From NCBI RefSeq assembly GCF_013377905.1, contig NZ_JABKAV010000014.1, positions 21,670-85,669 of the forward strand: a stretch of 64,000 bases of DNA, given 5' to 3'. This DNA comes from Hymenobacter terrestris (GTDB lineage Bacteria; Bacteroidota; Bacteroidia; Cytophagales; Hymenobacteraceae). Positions 43,436 to 52,285 of the stretch are shown here, in pieces. Position numbers and translations under genes: made by a program. Under the pieces are notes generated by a model. It had not been told where the DNA came from and made no database searches. It saw nothing but the letters and a program-made list of their open reading frames with translations. Position 1 is the first letter of the stretch. Every line of letters begins with the position of its first letter.

Positions 43436-44566
43436 TTACAGCCGCGTCATCAGCTTCTTCACCATCACCTCTTTCCACTCCCTGAACGTGCCGGCCAAAA
43501 TTTGCAGCCGGGCCTGCTTCACGAGCCAGAGGTAGAAGGTGAGGTTGTGGATGGAAGCAATCTGGGGTCCGAGCATTTCCTTGCTGTGGAAGAGGTGACG
43601 CACGTAGCTGCGCGAGTAAAACGTGCTCACGTAGCCGCCCAGCTCCGCGTCAATCGGCTCAAAATCCTCGGCCCACTTGCGGGCGGCCAGGTTCATGATG
43701 CCCTGGGTGGTGTACACGAGGCCGTTGCGGGCGTTGCGGGTGGGCATTACGCAGTCGAACATATCTACGCCCAACGCAATATTTTCGAGGATATTGGCCG
43801 GCGTGCCCACCCCCATCAGGTAGCGGGGCTTGTCTTTGGGCAGAATGTCGCAGACCAGCTCGGTCATCTCGTACATCATGTCGGCCGGCTCGCCCACGCT
43901 CAGGCCGCCGATGGCGTTGCCCTCGCGGCCCTGCTCGGCCACAAACTCGGCCGATTTAATGCGCAAATCCTTGAACGTGGAGCCCTGCACAATCGGGAAC
44001 AGCGTTTGGGAGTAACCGTAGTGTCCCTCGGTACTGTCGAAACGCTGGATGCAGCGCTTAAGCCAGCGGTGGGTCATGTCGAGCGAGCGGGCCGCGTAGT
44101 CGTACTCGCAGGGCCAGGGCGTACATTCGTCGAAGGCCATCATAATATCGGCCCCGATGGTGCGCTGAATGTCCATCACGCCCTCGGGCGTAAACAGGTG
44201 CTGGCTGCCATCCACGTGCGAGCGGAACTTGACGCCCTCCTCCTTGATTTTGCGCGTGTTGCTGAGCGAATATACCTGGTAGCCGCCCGAATCGGTGAGA
44301 ATGGGCCGGTCCCAGCCGTTGAACTTGTGCAGCCCGCCGGCCTGCCGGATGATGTCGAGGCCGGGCCGCAGGTACAAATGGTAGGTGTTGCCGAGAATAA
44401 TCTGGGCGTTGATATCATCCTTCAGGTCGCGCTGTTGCACGGCTTTCACGGTGCCAGCCGTGCCCACGGGCATAAATATGGGCGTTTCGATGGAGCCGTG
44501 GTCGGTGTGCACTACGCCGGCGCGGGCCTTGGAGTGCGGATCAGTCGTGAGAAGGTCGAAGGTCAT
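43436..44566 (-). CDS. tgt: tRNA-guanine transglycosylase
   Basis: This 376-residue enzyme replaces guanine-34 with a queuine precursor in tRNAs for Asp, Asn, His and Tyr. Motifs: TPIFMPVGTAGTVKAV, ILTDSGGYQVYSL with the general-acid Asp, QGSTFKDLR, GLSVGEP and the nucleophile Asp in ALGVDMFDCVMPTRNARNG. The zinc cysteines expected as C-x-C-x2-C are absent: the aligned residues are Leu309, Gly311 and Ser314, though the fourth ligand His340 remains. The ATG at 44566 was chosen because MTFDLLTTDPHSKARAG is the usual start; a long upstream open stretch overlaps a repeat and has no homology. Confidence 0.95.
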   Translation of the reverse strand: MTFDLLTTDPHSKARAGVVHTDHGSIETPIFMPVGTAGTVKAVQQRDLKDDINAQIILGNTYHLYLRPGLDIIRQAGGLHKFNGWDRPILTDSGGYQVYSLSNTRKIKEEGVKFRSHVDGSQHLFTPEGVMDIQRTIGADIMMAFDECTPWPCEYDYAARSLDMTHRWLKRCIQRFDSTEGHYGYSQTLFPIVQGSTFKDLRIKSAEFVAEQGREGNAIGGLSVGEPADMMYEMTELVCDILPKDKPRYLMGVGTPANILENIALGVDMFDCVMPTRNARNGLVYTTQGIMNLAARKWAEDFEPIDAELGGYVSTFYSRSYVRHLFHSKEMLGPQIASIHNLTFYLWLVKQARLQILAGTFREWKEVMVKKLMTRL

Positions 44567-44577
44567 TAGTACGGAGA

Positions 44578-44656
44578 AGCTGCCAGCTGCAAGCCACAAG
44601 TAAAGGGCTGCAAGGTGGCGGCCTGCAGCTGGCAGCTTGTGGCTTGTAGCTCTATA
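44578..44656. repeat. Dispersed hairpin, family E (copy 2)
   Basis: Words GCTGCCAGCTGCAAGCCACA on the left face their complements in shuffled order on the right (CTGGCAGCTTGTGGCTTGTA). It lies in the divergent gap between tgt and the GT2 gene. Confidence 0.75.
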
Positions 44657-44661
44657 AGCCA

Positions 44662-44669
44662 CAAAGGTA
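44662..44669 (-). promoter_or_regulatory. -7 box of tgt
   Basis: TACCTTTG on the minus strand matches TAnnTTTG, 95 bp before the ATG. The family E hairpin lies between it and tgt, so the hairpin would be in the 5' leader. Confidence 0.45.
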
Positions 44670-44680
44670 CATTGAATGCC

Positions 44681-44688
44681 TACTTTTG
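44681..44688 (+). promoter_or_regulatory. -7 box of the GT2 gene
   Basis: TACTTTTG matches TAnnTTTG, 16 bp before the ATG at 44705. It lies 11 bp from the divergent tgt -7 box, so the two promoters overlap. Confidence 0.5.
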
Positions 44689-44704
44689 CGGCTTCGAAAC
44701 TTTT

Positions 44705-45820
44705 ATGTCGTTCTCCTACTCTCCGGCCGTTTGGCTGCTGCTGGCGGCCGTGCTGGTGCAGCTCTACTTCGCGTTCTACTACTTCCGGGCCTTTGCCCTG
44801 CGTCGGCCCAACCCGGAAACGCCCGCCCCCGACGACCAGCCCGTTTCGGTAATCGTGTGCGCCCATGACGAACACCCCAACCTGGAGCGCCTGCTGCCGT
44901 TGCTGCTAACTCAGGACTACCCCGCTGAGCTACTCGAAATCATCCTCATCGACGACCGTTCAACCGACGGCTCCGGCGCGCTGGCCGCGCAGTTTCCGGG
45001 CGTGCGCCTCGTTACCGTTCGCAGCACGCCGGCCGGCCTGGCACCCAAAAAATACGCCCTCACGCTGGGCATCAAAACCGCCCGCCACGAGCGGCTACTC
45101 TTCACCGATGCCGACTGTATTCCGGCCACCAACCAGTGGATCAGGTACATGCAGCGCGGCTTCGCCGATGGGACCGGGCTAGTGCTCGGTTACTCGGCCT
45201 ACGCGCCCGAACCGGGATTCTTAAATAAGTTGATCCGGTTTGAAACCTTGCTCACGGGGGCGCAGTATCTGTCATTCGCCTGGCGCGGCCGGCCCTACAT
45301 GGGCGTGGGCCGCAACCTGGGCTATACCCGGTCCGTGTTCCACTCCACCAAAGGCTTCGCCTCGCACATCCGCACGCTTAGTGGCGATGATGATTTGCTG
45401 GTGCAGGATGCAGTGGCCGCCGGGGCGCGGGCGGCCGTAGTGGACCAGCCGGGGGCTCACACGCTCAGCGAAGCCGCCGCCACCTGGGGCACCTGGTGGC
45501 GGCAGAAACGCCGGCATCTGTCGGCCGGCAAGCAGTACCGACTGGCCGATAGCGTGCGGCTCGGAACATTCATTGGCGCGAATCTCTTGTACTACTTCTT
45601 GGCCGTCGGCCTACTATTTTCTCCCGCCAATTGGGTACCTTTGGCTACTGTGTGCTTGCTCAGAACCGTGCTCCTGGGAGCCGTTTATCAGCAGCTCAAC
45701 CGTCGACTCGAAGGGCAGCTACCGGCTGCCGCGCTGCCGCTGCTCGATGCCATATATTTCGTAACTTATCTAGCTCTGGGAATCTCCCTATTCCTTAACC
45801 GCTCGCTCCGATGGAAGTAA
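44705..45820 (+). CDS. Membrane-bound family 2 glycosyltransferase
   Basis: This 371-residue protein begins with a membrane helix (WLLLAAVLVQLYFAFYYF), then a GT2 domain: VSVIVCAHDEHPNLERLLP, LIDDRSTDGSGALA (the nucleotide-binding DD) and LFTDADCIPA (DxD). The acceptor-site acid may lie in SGDDDLLVQDAV, and KRRHLSAGKQY is a QxxRW-like basic site. Two or three hydrophobic helices close the C-terminus. It should build an envelope glycan or glycolipid; the substrate is unknown. The ATG at 45811 of the next gene lies inside this gene (10-bp overlap). Confidence 0.9.
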   Translation: MSFSYSPAVWLLLAAVLVQLYFAFYYFRAFALRRPNPETPAPDDQPVSVIVCAHDEHPNLERLLPLLLTQDYPAELLEIILIDDRSTDGSGALAAQFPGVRLVTVRSTPAGLAPKKYALTLGIKTARHERLLFTDADCIPATNQWIRYMQRGFADGTGLVLGYSAYAPEPGFLNKLIRFETLLTGAQYLSFAWRGRPYMGVGRNLGYTRSVFHSTKGFASHIRTLSGDDDLLVQDAVAAGARAAVVDQPGAHTLSEAAATWGTWWRQKRRHLSAGKQYRLADSVRLGTFIGANLLYYFLAVGLLFSPANWVPLATVCLLRTVLLGAVYQQLNRRLEGQLPAAALPLLDAIYFVTYLALGISLFLNRSLRWK

Positions 45821-46425
45821 ACCAGGAAAAACAGTTCTCCGCCAAAGCCAAGCATGACTTCAAGCTGATTCGGGCCGCCGTTGAAAACAACGACGAGAAG
45901 GCCTACGCCGAGCTGATGCAGATTTATAAAAAGCCGGTGTACCACGTGGTGCTGAAAATGGTACGCAACACCGACGACGCCGACGACCTCACCATCGAGG
46001 CCTTCGCCAAAGCGTTCAAGAACCTGCACAAATTCAACCCCGAATTTGCCTTCAGCACCTGGCTGTTCCGCATCGCCACCAACAACTGCATCGATTTTAT
46101 CCGCAAGAATAAAATCAAAACGATGTCGATTGACTCGGCCATCAAGATTGATAACGGCGACGAAATTACCATCGACTTCCGCGACCAGAACCTGAACCCG
46201 CAGGAGACGACCATCAAAAACCAGAAAATCGAAATCATGCAGCACGTGGTGTCGCGGCTGCCCGATAAGTACCAGCGCCTCGTAACGCTCCGCTACTTCG
46301 ACGAGTTGAGCTATGAGGAAATTGCCACCGAGCTGAAAGCGCCCCTCGGTACCGTAAAAGCCCAGCTGCACCGCGCCCGCGAGTTGCTCTACGACATGGT
46401 GAAAGGCAAAAAGGAAATCATTTAA
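45811..46425 (+). CDS. ECF-type RNA polymerase sigma-70 factor
   Basis: This 204-residue sigma factor has region 2 (ELMQIYKKPVYHVVLKMVRNTDDADDLTIEAFAKAF, then STWLFRIATNNCIDFIRK) and region 4 (LPDKYQRLVTLRYFDELSYEEIATELKAPLGTVKAQLHRARE), joined by a linker of about 45 residues. No anti-sigma gene is adjacent. The overlap with the GT2 gene implies co-transcription and coupled translation. The ATG at 45811 matches the start of the charged N-terminus. The regulon is unknown. Confidence 0.93.
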   Translation: MEVNQEKQFSAKAKHDFKLIRAAVENNDEKAYAELMQIYKKPVYHVVLKMVRNTDDADDLTIEAFAKAFKNLHKFNPEFAFSTWLFRIATNNCIDFIRKNKIKTMSIDSAIKIDNGDEITIDFRDQNLNPQETTIKNQKIEIMQHVVSRLPDKYQRLVTLRYFDELSYEEIATELKAPLGTVKAQLHRARELLYDMVKGKKEII

Positions 46426-46447
46426 GGGAGGACCTGAACACCCTCAG

Positions 46448-46556
46448 AACGTCATTCAGAGCGAAGCGAAGAATCTCGCGTGCTAGGTATTGCAATGGTA
46501 TTGCTACTACTGCATCAACCGCACGCGAGATTCTTCGCTTCGCTCTGAATGACGTT
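46448..46556. repeat. Dispersed hairpin, family B (copy 1)
   Basis: Perfect 36-bp arms (46448-46483 and 46521-46556) carrying AACGTCATTCAGAGCGAAGC and GAATCTCGCGTGC, with a 37-bp loop. Lies between the sigma factor gene and rsmG. Confidence 0.95.
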
Positions 46557-46585
46557 TTATTTCACCCCTGCTTTATTCTTTCCCG

Positions 46586-47206
46586 ATGAACCTGCTCGAC
46601 CACTACTTCCCCCACCTCACCGACCAGCAGCGCCGGCAGTTTGTCCAGCTCGAAACCGAGTTTCGCAACTGGAATGAGCGCCTCAACCTAGTAGCCCGCT
46701 CCGATGTCGACAACCTCACTGAGCGGCACATCCTGCACTCGCTCGGCATTGCCCGGGTGGTGGAGTTTGCGCCCGGCTCGTCGGTGCTCGATGTGGGTAC
46801 CGGCGGGGGCCTGCCGGGCCTGCCGCTGGCCATCCTGTTTCCCGAGGTGAAGTTTCATCTGGTCGACAGCATCGGCAAGAAGATAAAAGCCGTGCAGGAC
46901 ATGGCCGAAACCCTGCACCTGACCAACGTAACGGCCGAGCAAATCCGCGCCGAGCAGCTCTCCGCCAAGTACGACTACATTGTGAGCCGTGCCGTGGCCC
47001 GCCTAGCCACCTTCCACACCTGGATTGCCCATCGTTACAAACCCCGCGCCGAAGCCGCCCCGAACAGCGGCCTCTACTACCTCAAAGGCGGTGACCTAAC
47101 CGAAGAAATTGCTGAGTCCGGCCTCCAGGCCCAAGTGATGGACTTGAGTGACTTCTTCGCCGAGGAATTCTTCGAGACGAAGAAAGTAGTGGTGGTGCCG
47201 GTGTAG
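46586..47206 (+). CDS. rsmG: 16S rRNA (guanine527-N7)-methyltransferase
   Basis: This 206-residue SAM enzyme modifies G527 of 16S rRNA in the small subunit. ERLNLVARSDVDNLTERHILHSL at the N-terminus, motif I VLDVGTGGGLPGLPLAILFP, KFHLVDSIGKKIKAVQD, and the catalytic VSRAVARL segment are present; all fit RsmG. The start is the ATG at 46586. It is separated from the sigma gene by a family B hairpin and is probably transcribed on its own. Confidence 0.96.
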   Translation: MNLLDHYFPHLTDQQRRQFVQLETEFRNWNERLNLVARSDVDNLTERHILHSLGIARVVEFAPGSSVLDVGTGGGLPGLPLAILFPEVKFHLVDSIGKKIKAVQDMAETLHLTNVTAEQIRAEQLSAKYDYIVSRAVARLATFHTWIAHRYKPRAEAAPNSGLYYLKGGDLTEEIAESGLQAQVMDLSDFFAEEFFETKKVVVVPV

Positions 47207-47371
47207 AGCGCGCTTGTTTACATGGTTATCTACAGATAAAGGCGGCGCTGTACATCCGTTTCCACTGCCTATACTCTTGGCTGCCTGCAACCAGGTTTTT
47301 TCGCTCACTCCACGTCAGCGGTAAGCGACCTTTTTAATTAATCTACTAGATATTGATTTTGCCTGTCTGTT

Positions 47372-48031
47372 ATGCGCAATAAACTCAAGCCACTTATTGC
47401 AGTTTTGTACCTGTTGCTCCTGACCACCGCCTTTCAGTGTGGGGAAGATATTGAGGTGAAGCCTACCTACACATTCAAGGAGTTGGTTGATTTGTATCCC
47501 GAGCAAAAGAGCTACCGAATCGGGGATACGATTTGGCTGGAGTATCAAAATCCCAGCAAAATAATGGTCGACCAACTAACCAATAAGCCCATCATTGTCG
47601 ATACGGTGTCGATTGGCTTTCCACTCAGCTACAACAGCCGCCATAATGCCCCCGTTAGCCCGGCCGGCGGATTCTGTGATTTCGTGACATCCAAAGGGGC
47701 TCTTATCGCCGGCTTCACGAGTCACTTCAACACGATGGCTACGCTGGGGCTGGGGTGCGATGCTTCCCGCAGCTACAGCTTTAAAGTGGGTATTGTGCCT
47801 AAAATAAAAGGCGTGTATAGCCTCGATTTACCCGGCCCGCTTCAAGTAAAGGCCTGTTTACATCAGCAGAAAGGGTTTTCGCTCTCGTCAATCGATTTTC
47901 GTTTCGCGGTGGCAGATGGCAACAAGGCTGTGTACCTGGAAATTCCGGCTGCTCAGCGAGGAGAATCCGTGAAAGGACACACGGAGGGGCTGATAGATAA
48001 CAAGCAGGTATTTATAATAGAGGTCAAGTAA
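47372..48031 (+). CDS. Exported hypothetical protein, possibly a lipoprotein
   Basis: This 219-residue protein has a hydrophobic N-terminus ending AFQCGED, which could be a weak lipobox (Cys23) or an ordinary signal. The mature part is beta-rich (YRIGDTIWLEYQNPSK; VDTVSIGFPLSYNS) with further cysteines at GFCDF, GLGCDA and KACLHQ. I recognise no family. The gene is richer in A/T than its neighbours. The flanking genes are unrelated. Confidence 0.7.
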   Translation: MRNKLKPLIAVLYLLLLTTAFQCGEDIEVKPTYTFKELVDLYPEQKSYRIGDTIWLEYQNPSKIMVDQLTNKPIIVDTVSIGFPLSYNSRHNAPVSPAGGFCDFVTSKGALIAGFTSHFNTMATLGLGCDASRSYSFKVGIVPKIKGVYSLDLPGPLQVKACLHQQKGFSLSSIDFRFAVADGNKAVYLEIPAAQRGESVKGHTEGLIDNKQVFIIEVK

Positions 48032-48088
48032 AGGGCTTTAGAGCTGTACCTGGCCATTGTTGAAGCGCAAAGAGCAGCCGGAGCAGCA

Positions 48089-49078
48089 CTACCCCGGCGC
48101 CTCGCTCGTGAGGAACGCTACGGCGCGGCGCTCCGAGTAGTACGCGCCATCAGGCGCACCTTCACCGAAGCCCACGTGGCCACCGTCGGTGGGCGTTTCG
48201 AGGAAGACATAGGGGCTCGCGGCGGCTACTTCGGTGGGGAAGCAAGAGGGCGGTAGAAACGGGTCGTTTTGAGCATTGACCAGCAGCGTGGGCACCCGGA
48301 TTCCGCTGAGGTAGCGGCCGGAGCTGGCGTGGGCGTAGTAGTCCTCGGCCGAAGCAAAGCCATGCATGGGCGCGGTGAACCGGTCGTCGAACTCCGGAAA
48401 ATTCTGGAGCAGCTCTAGGTCCGTGAGGTCCACCTGGCCGGGAAGCAGGGCGGCTTTCTGGCGCATCTTCTCGCGCAGCGTTTTCATAAAGCGCTTCTGG
48501 TAGATGCGGTTTTCGAGGCGGGCAATGTGGTGGGAGCTGGCCCGCAGGTCGGTGGGCACCGAAAACACGGCCGCCCGTGCTACCTCGGTAGGCACGCGGG
48601 CGGGGTTCTCGCCCAGATACTTGAGCGTGACGTTACCGCCGGCCGAGAAGCCTGTGAGCAGCACCCGGCGGTAGCGGGCCGTGCCCAGGGCGTGGCGCAC
48701 CACAAAGTCGAGGTCGTCGGTGTCGCCGAGGTGGTAGGAGCGGAGCAGGCGGTTCATCTCGCCGCCGCAACTGCGGTAATTCCAGGCCAGCGCATCCATG
48801 CCTGCCTGGTTGAGGGCCCGCACCATGCCCCGCACGTAGGGCCGCCCCGCATCGCCCTCCAGCCCATGCGACACAATGGCCAGCGTGGTGCTTAGCGGCC
48901 CGTCCGCCGGCTGTCGCGACCAATCGAGATCCAGAAAATCGCCGTCCTCGGTTTCTACCCGCTCGCGCTCATACTGCACATCGGGCACCGTGCGCCACAG
49001 GCTGGGCACAATGGTTTGCAGGTGGCCGTTGAACAGGTAAAATGGCGGCTGGTACTTGGATTCGGCAACGAGGGGCAT
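48089..49078 (-). CDS. YheT/ABHD1-type alpha/beta hydrolase
   Basis: This 329-residue protein matches the YheT (AB-hydrolase-4/EMB8) family: YKPPFYLFNGHLQTI-like start (here KYQPPFYLFNGHLQTIVPS), the oxyanion loop IVSHGLEGDAGRPYVRGM, RSCGGEMNRLLRSYHLGD, the nucleophile elbow LLTGFSAGGNVTLKYLGE, the Asp in NAQNDPFLP and the His in GGHVGFGEG. It is an esterase or lipase of unknown substrate, probably acting on membrane lipids. The start is the ATG at 49078. A low-quality intergenic region lies upstream. Confidence 0.9.
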   Translation of the reverse strand: MPLVAESKYQPPFYLFNGHLQTIVPSLWRTVPDVQYERERVETEDGDFLDLDWSRQPADGPLSTTLAIVSHGLEGDAGRPYVRGMVRALNQAGMDALAWNYRSCGGEMNRLLRSYHLGDTDDLDFVVRHALGTARYRRVLLTGFSAGGNVTLKYLGENPARVPTEVARAAVFSVPTDLRASSHHIARLENRIYQKRFMKTLREKMRQKAALLPGQVDLTDLELLQNFPEFDDRFTAPMHGFASAEDYYAHASSGRYLSGIRVPTLLVNAQNDPFLPPSCFPTEVAAASPYVFLETPTDGGHVGFGEGAPDGAYYSERRAVAFLTSEAPG

Positions 49079-49310
49079 GGCAGGTATGGCGGCGAAAAGC
49101 GGTCAGAAAAGCCGGGCGGGATGGGCAGAGCAGAGGGGCAAAGCAGTTCGGACAGACAAGTTACATAAGATAATGGTATGCATGCATACTGTTTGAGGAT
49201 GGGTGCAGATAAGTGTAAGGACCGTCATTCTGAGCTTACCCAGGAATCTTTACTGCTTCGTTGTGGCAGTAACCCAGCGAAGCAGTACAGCGCGGCAGTT
49301 GTGGAGGGCG
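49079..49310. other. Intergenic, hairpin only
   Basis: A 10-bp inverted repeat (TACTGCTTCG at 49251-49260 with CGAAGCAGTA at 49278-49287) and a GTCATTCTGAGC word at 49224-49235 recall families A and B. No coding signal is seen. Confidence 0.5.
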
Positions 49311-49710
<400 letters not shown>

Positions 49711-49761
49711 GCGCAGCTGGAGCTACCTTACTGCGGCTTGCCACCCAAACCCTTCCTGCCC

Positions 49762-52209
49762 GTGACCAAATTCTACGCATTGCTGCTGAGCCTGCTGCTG
49801 CTGCTGCTGCTCATGTCACACGGCCTGAAGGCCCAGACGCTGGCTGAAAAAACCAAAGGCTTGCAGAAATTCGAGGGATTTTTTCCTTTTTATTGGGACG
49901 AGAAAACGGGCCGGATTCTGCTCGAAATTGACAAGCTCGATCAGGAAATTCTCTACGTCAGCAGCCTGCCCCACGGCGTGGGCTCCAACGATTTGGGCCT
50001 GGATAGGGGGCAGATTGGCCAGACGCGCATCGTGAAATTCGTGCGCAGCGGCCCCAAAATTCTGCTGCTCCAGCCCAACTACGATTTCCGGGCCGTGAGC
50101 TCTAACCCCGACGAGCGCAAATCGGTGGAGGAGGCCTTTGCCCGGTCGGTCATCTGGGGCTTCAAGGCCGAAGCCCGGGAGGGCAACCGGGTGCTGGTCG
50201 ACCTCACGCCGTTTCTGCTGCGCGATTCCCACCAGCTCGGCGACAAGCTGGAAGAGATGAAGCAGGGCAGCTATAAGGCCGACGAAAGCCGCTCGGCCTT
50301 GTTTCTGCCCAACACCAAGGGCTTCCCGCAGAACTCTGAGTTTGAGGCGATGGTCACACTGGTCGGCAAGGCCAAGGGCCGCGAAATCAGCTCCGTGACG
50401 CCCGACCCCAGCGCCCTCACGGTGCATCTGCATCACTCCTTCATTCAGCTGCCAGATTCCAACTACCAGCCCCGTGCCTTCGACCCCCGCGCTGGCTTCT
50501 ACGCCAACGAATTCGCCGACTACGCCACCCCTATCAATCAGCCCCTGATGCAGCGCCAGCTGGTGCGCCACCGCCTGCGCAAGCAAAACCCCGCGGCGGC
50601 CGTGAGCGAGGCCGTGGAGCCGCTGGTGTACTACCTCGACCGGGGCGCGCCCGAGCCTGTGCGCTCGGCCCTGCTGGAAGGGGCCGCGTGGTGGAACCAG
50701 GCCTTCGAGGCCGCTGGCTACCGCAATGCCTTCCAGGTAAAGCTGCTGCCCGAAGATGCCGACGCTATGGACATCCGCTACAACGTTATTCAGTGGGTGC
50801 ACCGCTCCACCCGGGGCTGGTCGTACGGGGCGAGCATCGTGGACCCGCGTACCGGCGAAATCATCAAGGGGCAGGTGTCGCTGGGCTCGTTGCGGGTGCG
50901 CCAAGATTACCTGATTGCCGAGGGCCTGCTGCAACCTTACGGGGACGACGGGCAGCCCACCAACCCGGCCATGCTGCAGATGGCGGTGGCCCGCCTGCGC
51001 CAGCTGGCCGCCCACGAGGTGGGCCACACGCTGGGCCTCTACCATAACTACGCCGCCAGCCCCCAGGAGCGGGCTTCGGTAATGGATTACCCCATGCCCC
51101 GCATCCTGCTGCGCCCCGACGGCAGCATCGATTTAAGCCAGGCCTACGCCGCCGGCATTGGCAGCTGGGACAAGCGCGCCATCCTGTATGGCTACCAGGA
51201 TTTCGGCTCGGCGGCCGCCGAAACAGCGGCCCTGCCCGCCATTATGCGCCAAACCTTGGCCGAGGGCTTCGCCTTTATGGCCGATGCTGACGCCCGCGCC
51301 GCCGGCGGGGCTCACCCCGCCGCCCACCTCTGGGACGACGGGGCCAACGCCGCCGACGAGCTGAACCGCCTCATGGACATGCGCGGGCAGCTGCTGGCCC
51401 GCTTCTCCGAAAAGGCCCTGGCCCCCGGCCAGCCCATGGCGCTGCTGGAAGAAGTGCTGGTGCCCATCTATCTGCTCCAGCGCTACCAGGTGGAGGCGGC
51501 GGCCAAGCAGGTCGGCGGCCTGTATTACACCTACGCCCTCAAAGGCGACGGCCAGACCATCACGAAGCTGGTGCCGCCCGCCGAGCAATGGAAAGCCGTG
51601 GAGGCGCTGCTGCGCACGATTTCACCCCGCGAGCTGGCACTGCCCGAGGAGTTGCTGGCCAAGATTCCGCCCCGGCCCGTGAACTACGGCCGCTCCCGCG
51701 AAACCTTCCCGACCCGTACCGGCCTCACCTTCGATGCGCTGGGCGCGGCCGAATCGGCGGCGGTTACCACCCTGGAGTTTCTGTTGAACCCCCAGCGGGC
51801 GGCCCGCCTGGAGGATTACCACGCCCGCCACCCCACGCAGCCCGGCCTGAGTGCTGTACTCGACAAGCTGCTGGCCGCCACCTGGCGCGCCAGCCCCGAA
51901 ACCGGCTCGGCGGGCAAGCTGCAGCAACTCGTGCAGCTACTCACGCTCCGGCAGCTGCTTACGCTGGCCGCCACCCCCACGGCCCCCATGGGCGTGCGGG
52001 CCATGGCCACTTTGAAAGTGGAAGAACTGAAAAGTCAGCTCGAAAAGAGCCAGAAATCAACCAAAAACGAAAGCCAGCGCGCCACCGCCCTGCTGGCCCT
52101 GCGCACCATAGCCCAGTTCGAAGAAACCCCTGGCAAGTTCGAGCCCACGCCCGCCCTAACTATGCCCGACGGTGCCCCCATCGGCTCCGACGACTGCGGG
52201 GTTTGGTAG
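49762..52209 (+). CDS. Secreted zinc metalloprotease (DUF5117/DUF4953-type, metzincin-like)
   Basis: This 815-residue protein has a signal peptide (FYALLLSLLLLLLLMSHGLKAQ), a DUF5117-type beta-rich N-terminal domain (about residues 25-190: KFEGFFPFYWDEKTGRILLEI), and a zinc-dependent peptidase domain with HEVGHTLGLYHNY near residue 417, followed by a Met-turn candidate (SVMDYPMP). The long C-terminal part is helical (DUF4953-like). It probably degrades proteins outside the cytoplasm. The start is uncertain: I use the GTG at 49762, which begins the signal peptide, but a TTG at 49738 is in frame and the upstream sequence is unreliable. Confidence 0.88.
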   Translation: MTKFYALLLSLLLLLLLMSHGLKAQTLAEKTKGLQKFEGFFPFYWDEKTGRILLEIDKLDQEILYVSSLPHGVGSNDLGLDRGQIGQTRIVKFVRSGPKILLLQPNYDFRAVSSNPDERKSVEEAFARSVIWGFKAEAREGNRVLVDLTPFLLRDSHQLGDKLEEMKQGSYKADESRSALFLPNTKGFPQNSEFEAMVTLVGKAKGREISSVTPDPSALTVHLHHSFIQLPDSNYQPRAFDPRAGFYANEFADYATPINQPLMQRQLVRHRLRKQNPAAAVSEAVEPLVYYLDRGAPEPVRSALLEGAAWWNQAFEAAGYRNAFQVKLLPEDADAMDIRYNVIQWVHRSTRGWSYGASIVDPRTGEIIKGQVSLGSLRVRQDYLIAEGLLQPYGDDGQPTNPAMLQMAVARLRQLAAHEVGHTLGLYHNYAASPQERASVMDYPMPRILLRPDGSIDLSQAYAAGIGSWDKRAILYGYQDFGSAAAETAALPAIMRQTLAEGFAFMADADARAAGGAHPAAHLWDDGANAADELNRLMDMRGQLLARFSEKALAPGQPMALLEEVLVPIYLLQRYQVEAAAKQVGGLYYTYALKGDGQTITKLVPPAEQWKAVEALLRTISPRELALPEELLAKIPPRPVNYGRSRETFPTRTGLTFDALGAAESAAVTTLEFLLNPQRAARLEDYHARHPTQPGLSAVLDKLLAATWRASPETGSAGKLQQLVQLLTLRQLLTLAATPTAPMGVRAMATLKVEELKSQLEKSQKSTKNESQRATALLALRTIAQFEETPGKFEPTPALTMPDGAPIGSDDCGVW

Positions 52210-52285
52210 CGTGGCTGGCTGAAAAAACGGTATACCTTTCTAGGAATACGGTTTCGATTCGTCGGCCTGACAACCTCGACTAGCG

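Noticed and set aside
43436..44875. A longer tgt protein starting about 100 residues upstream
   Set aside because: The extension crosses a family E repeat and the neighbouring divergent promoter; Tgt homology begins at the ATG at 44566.
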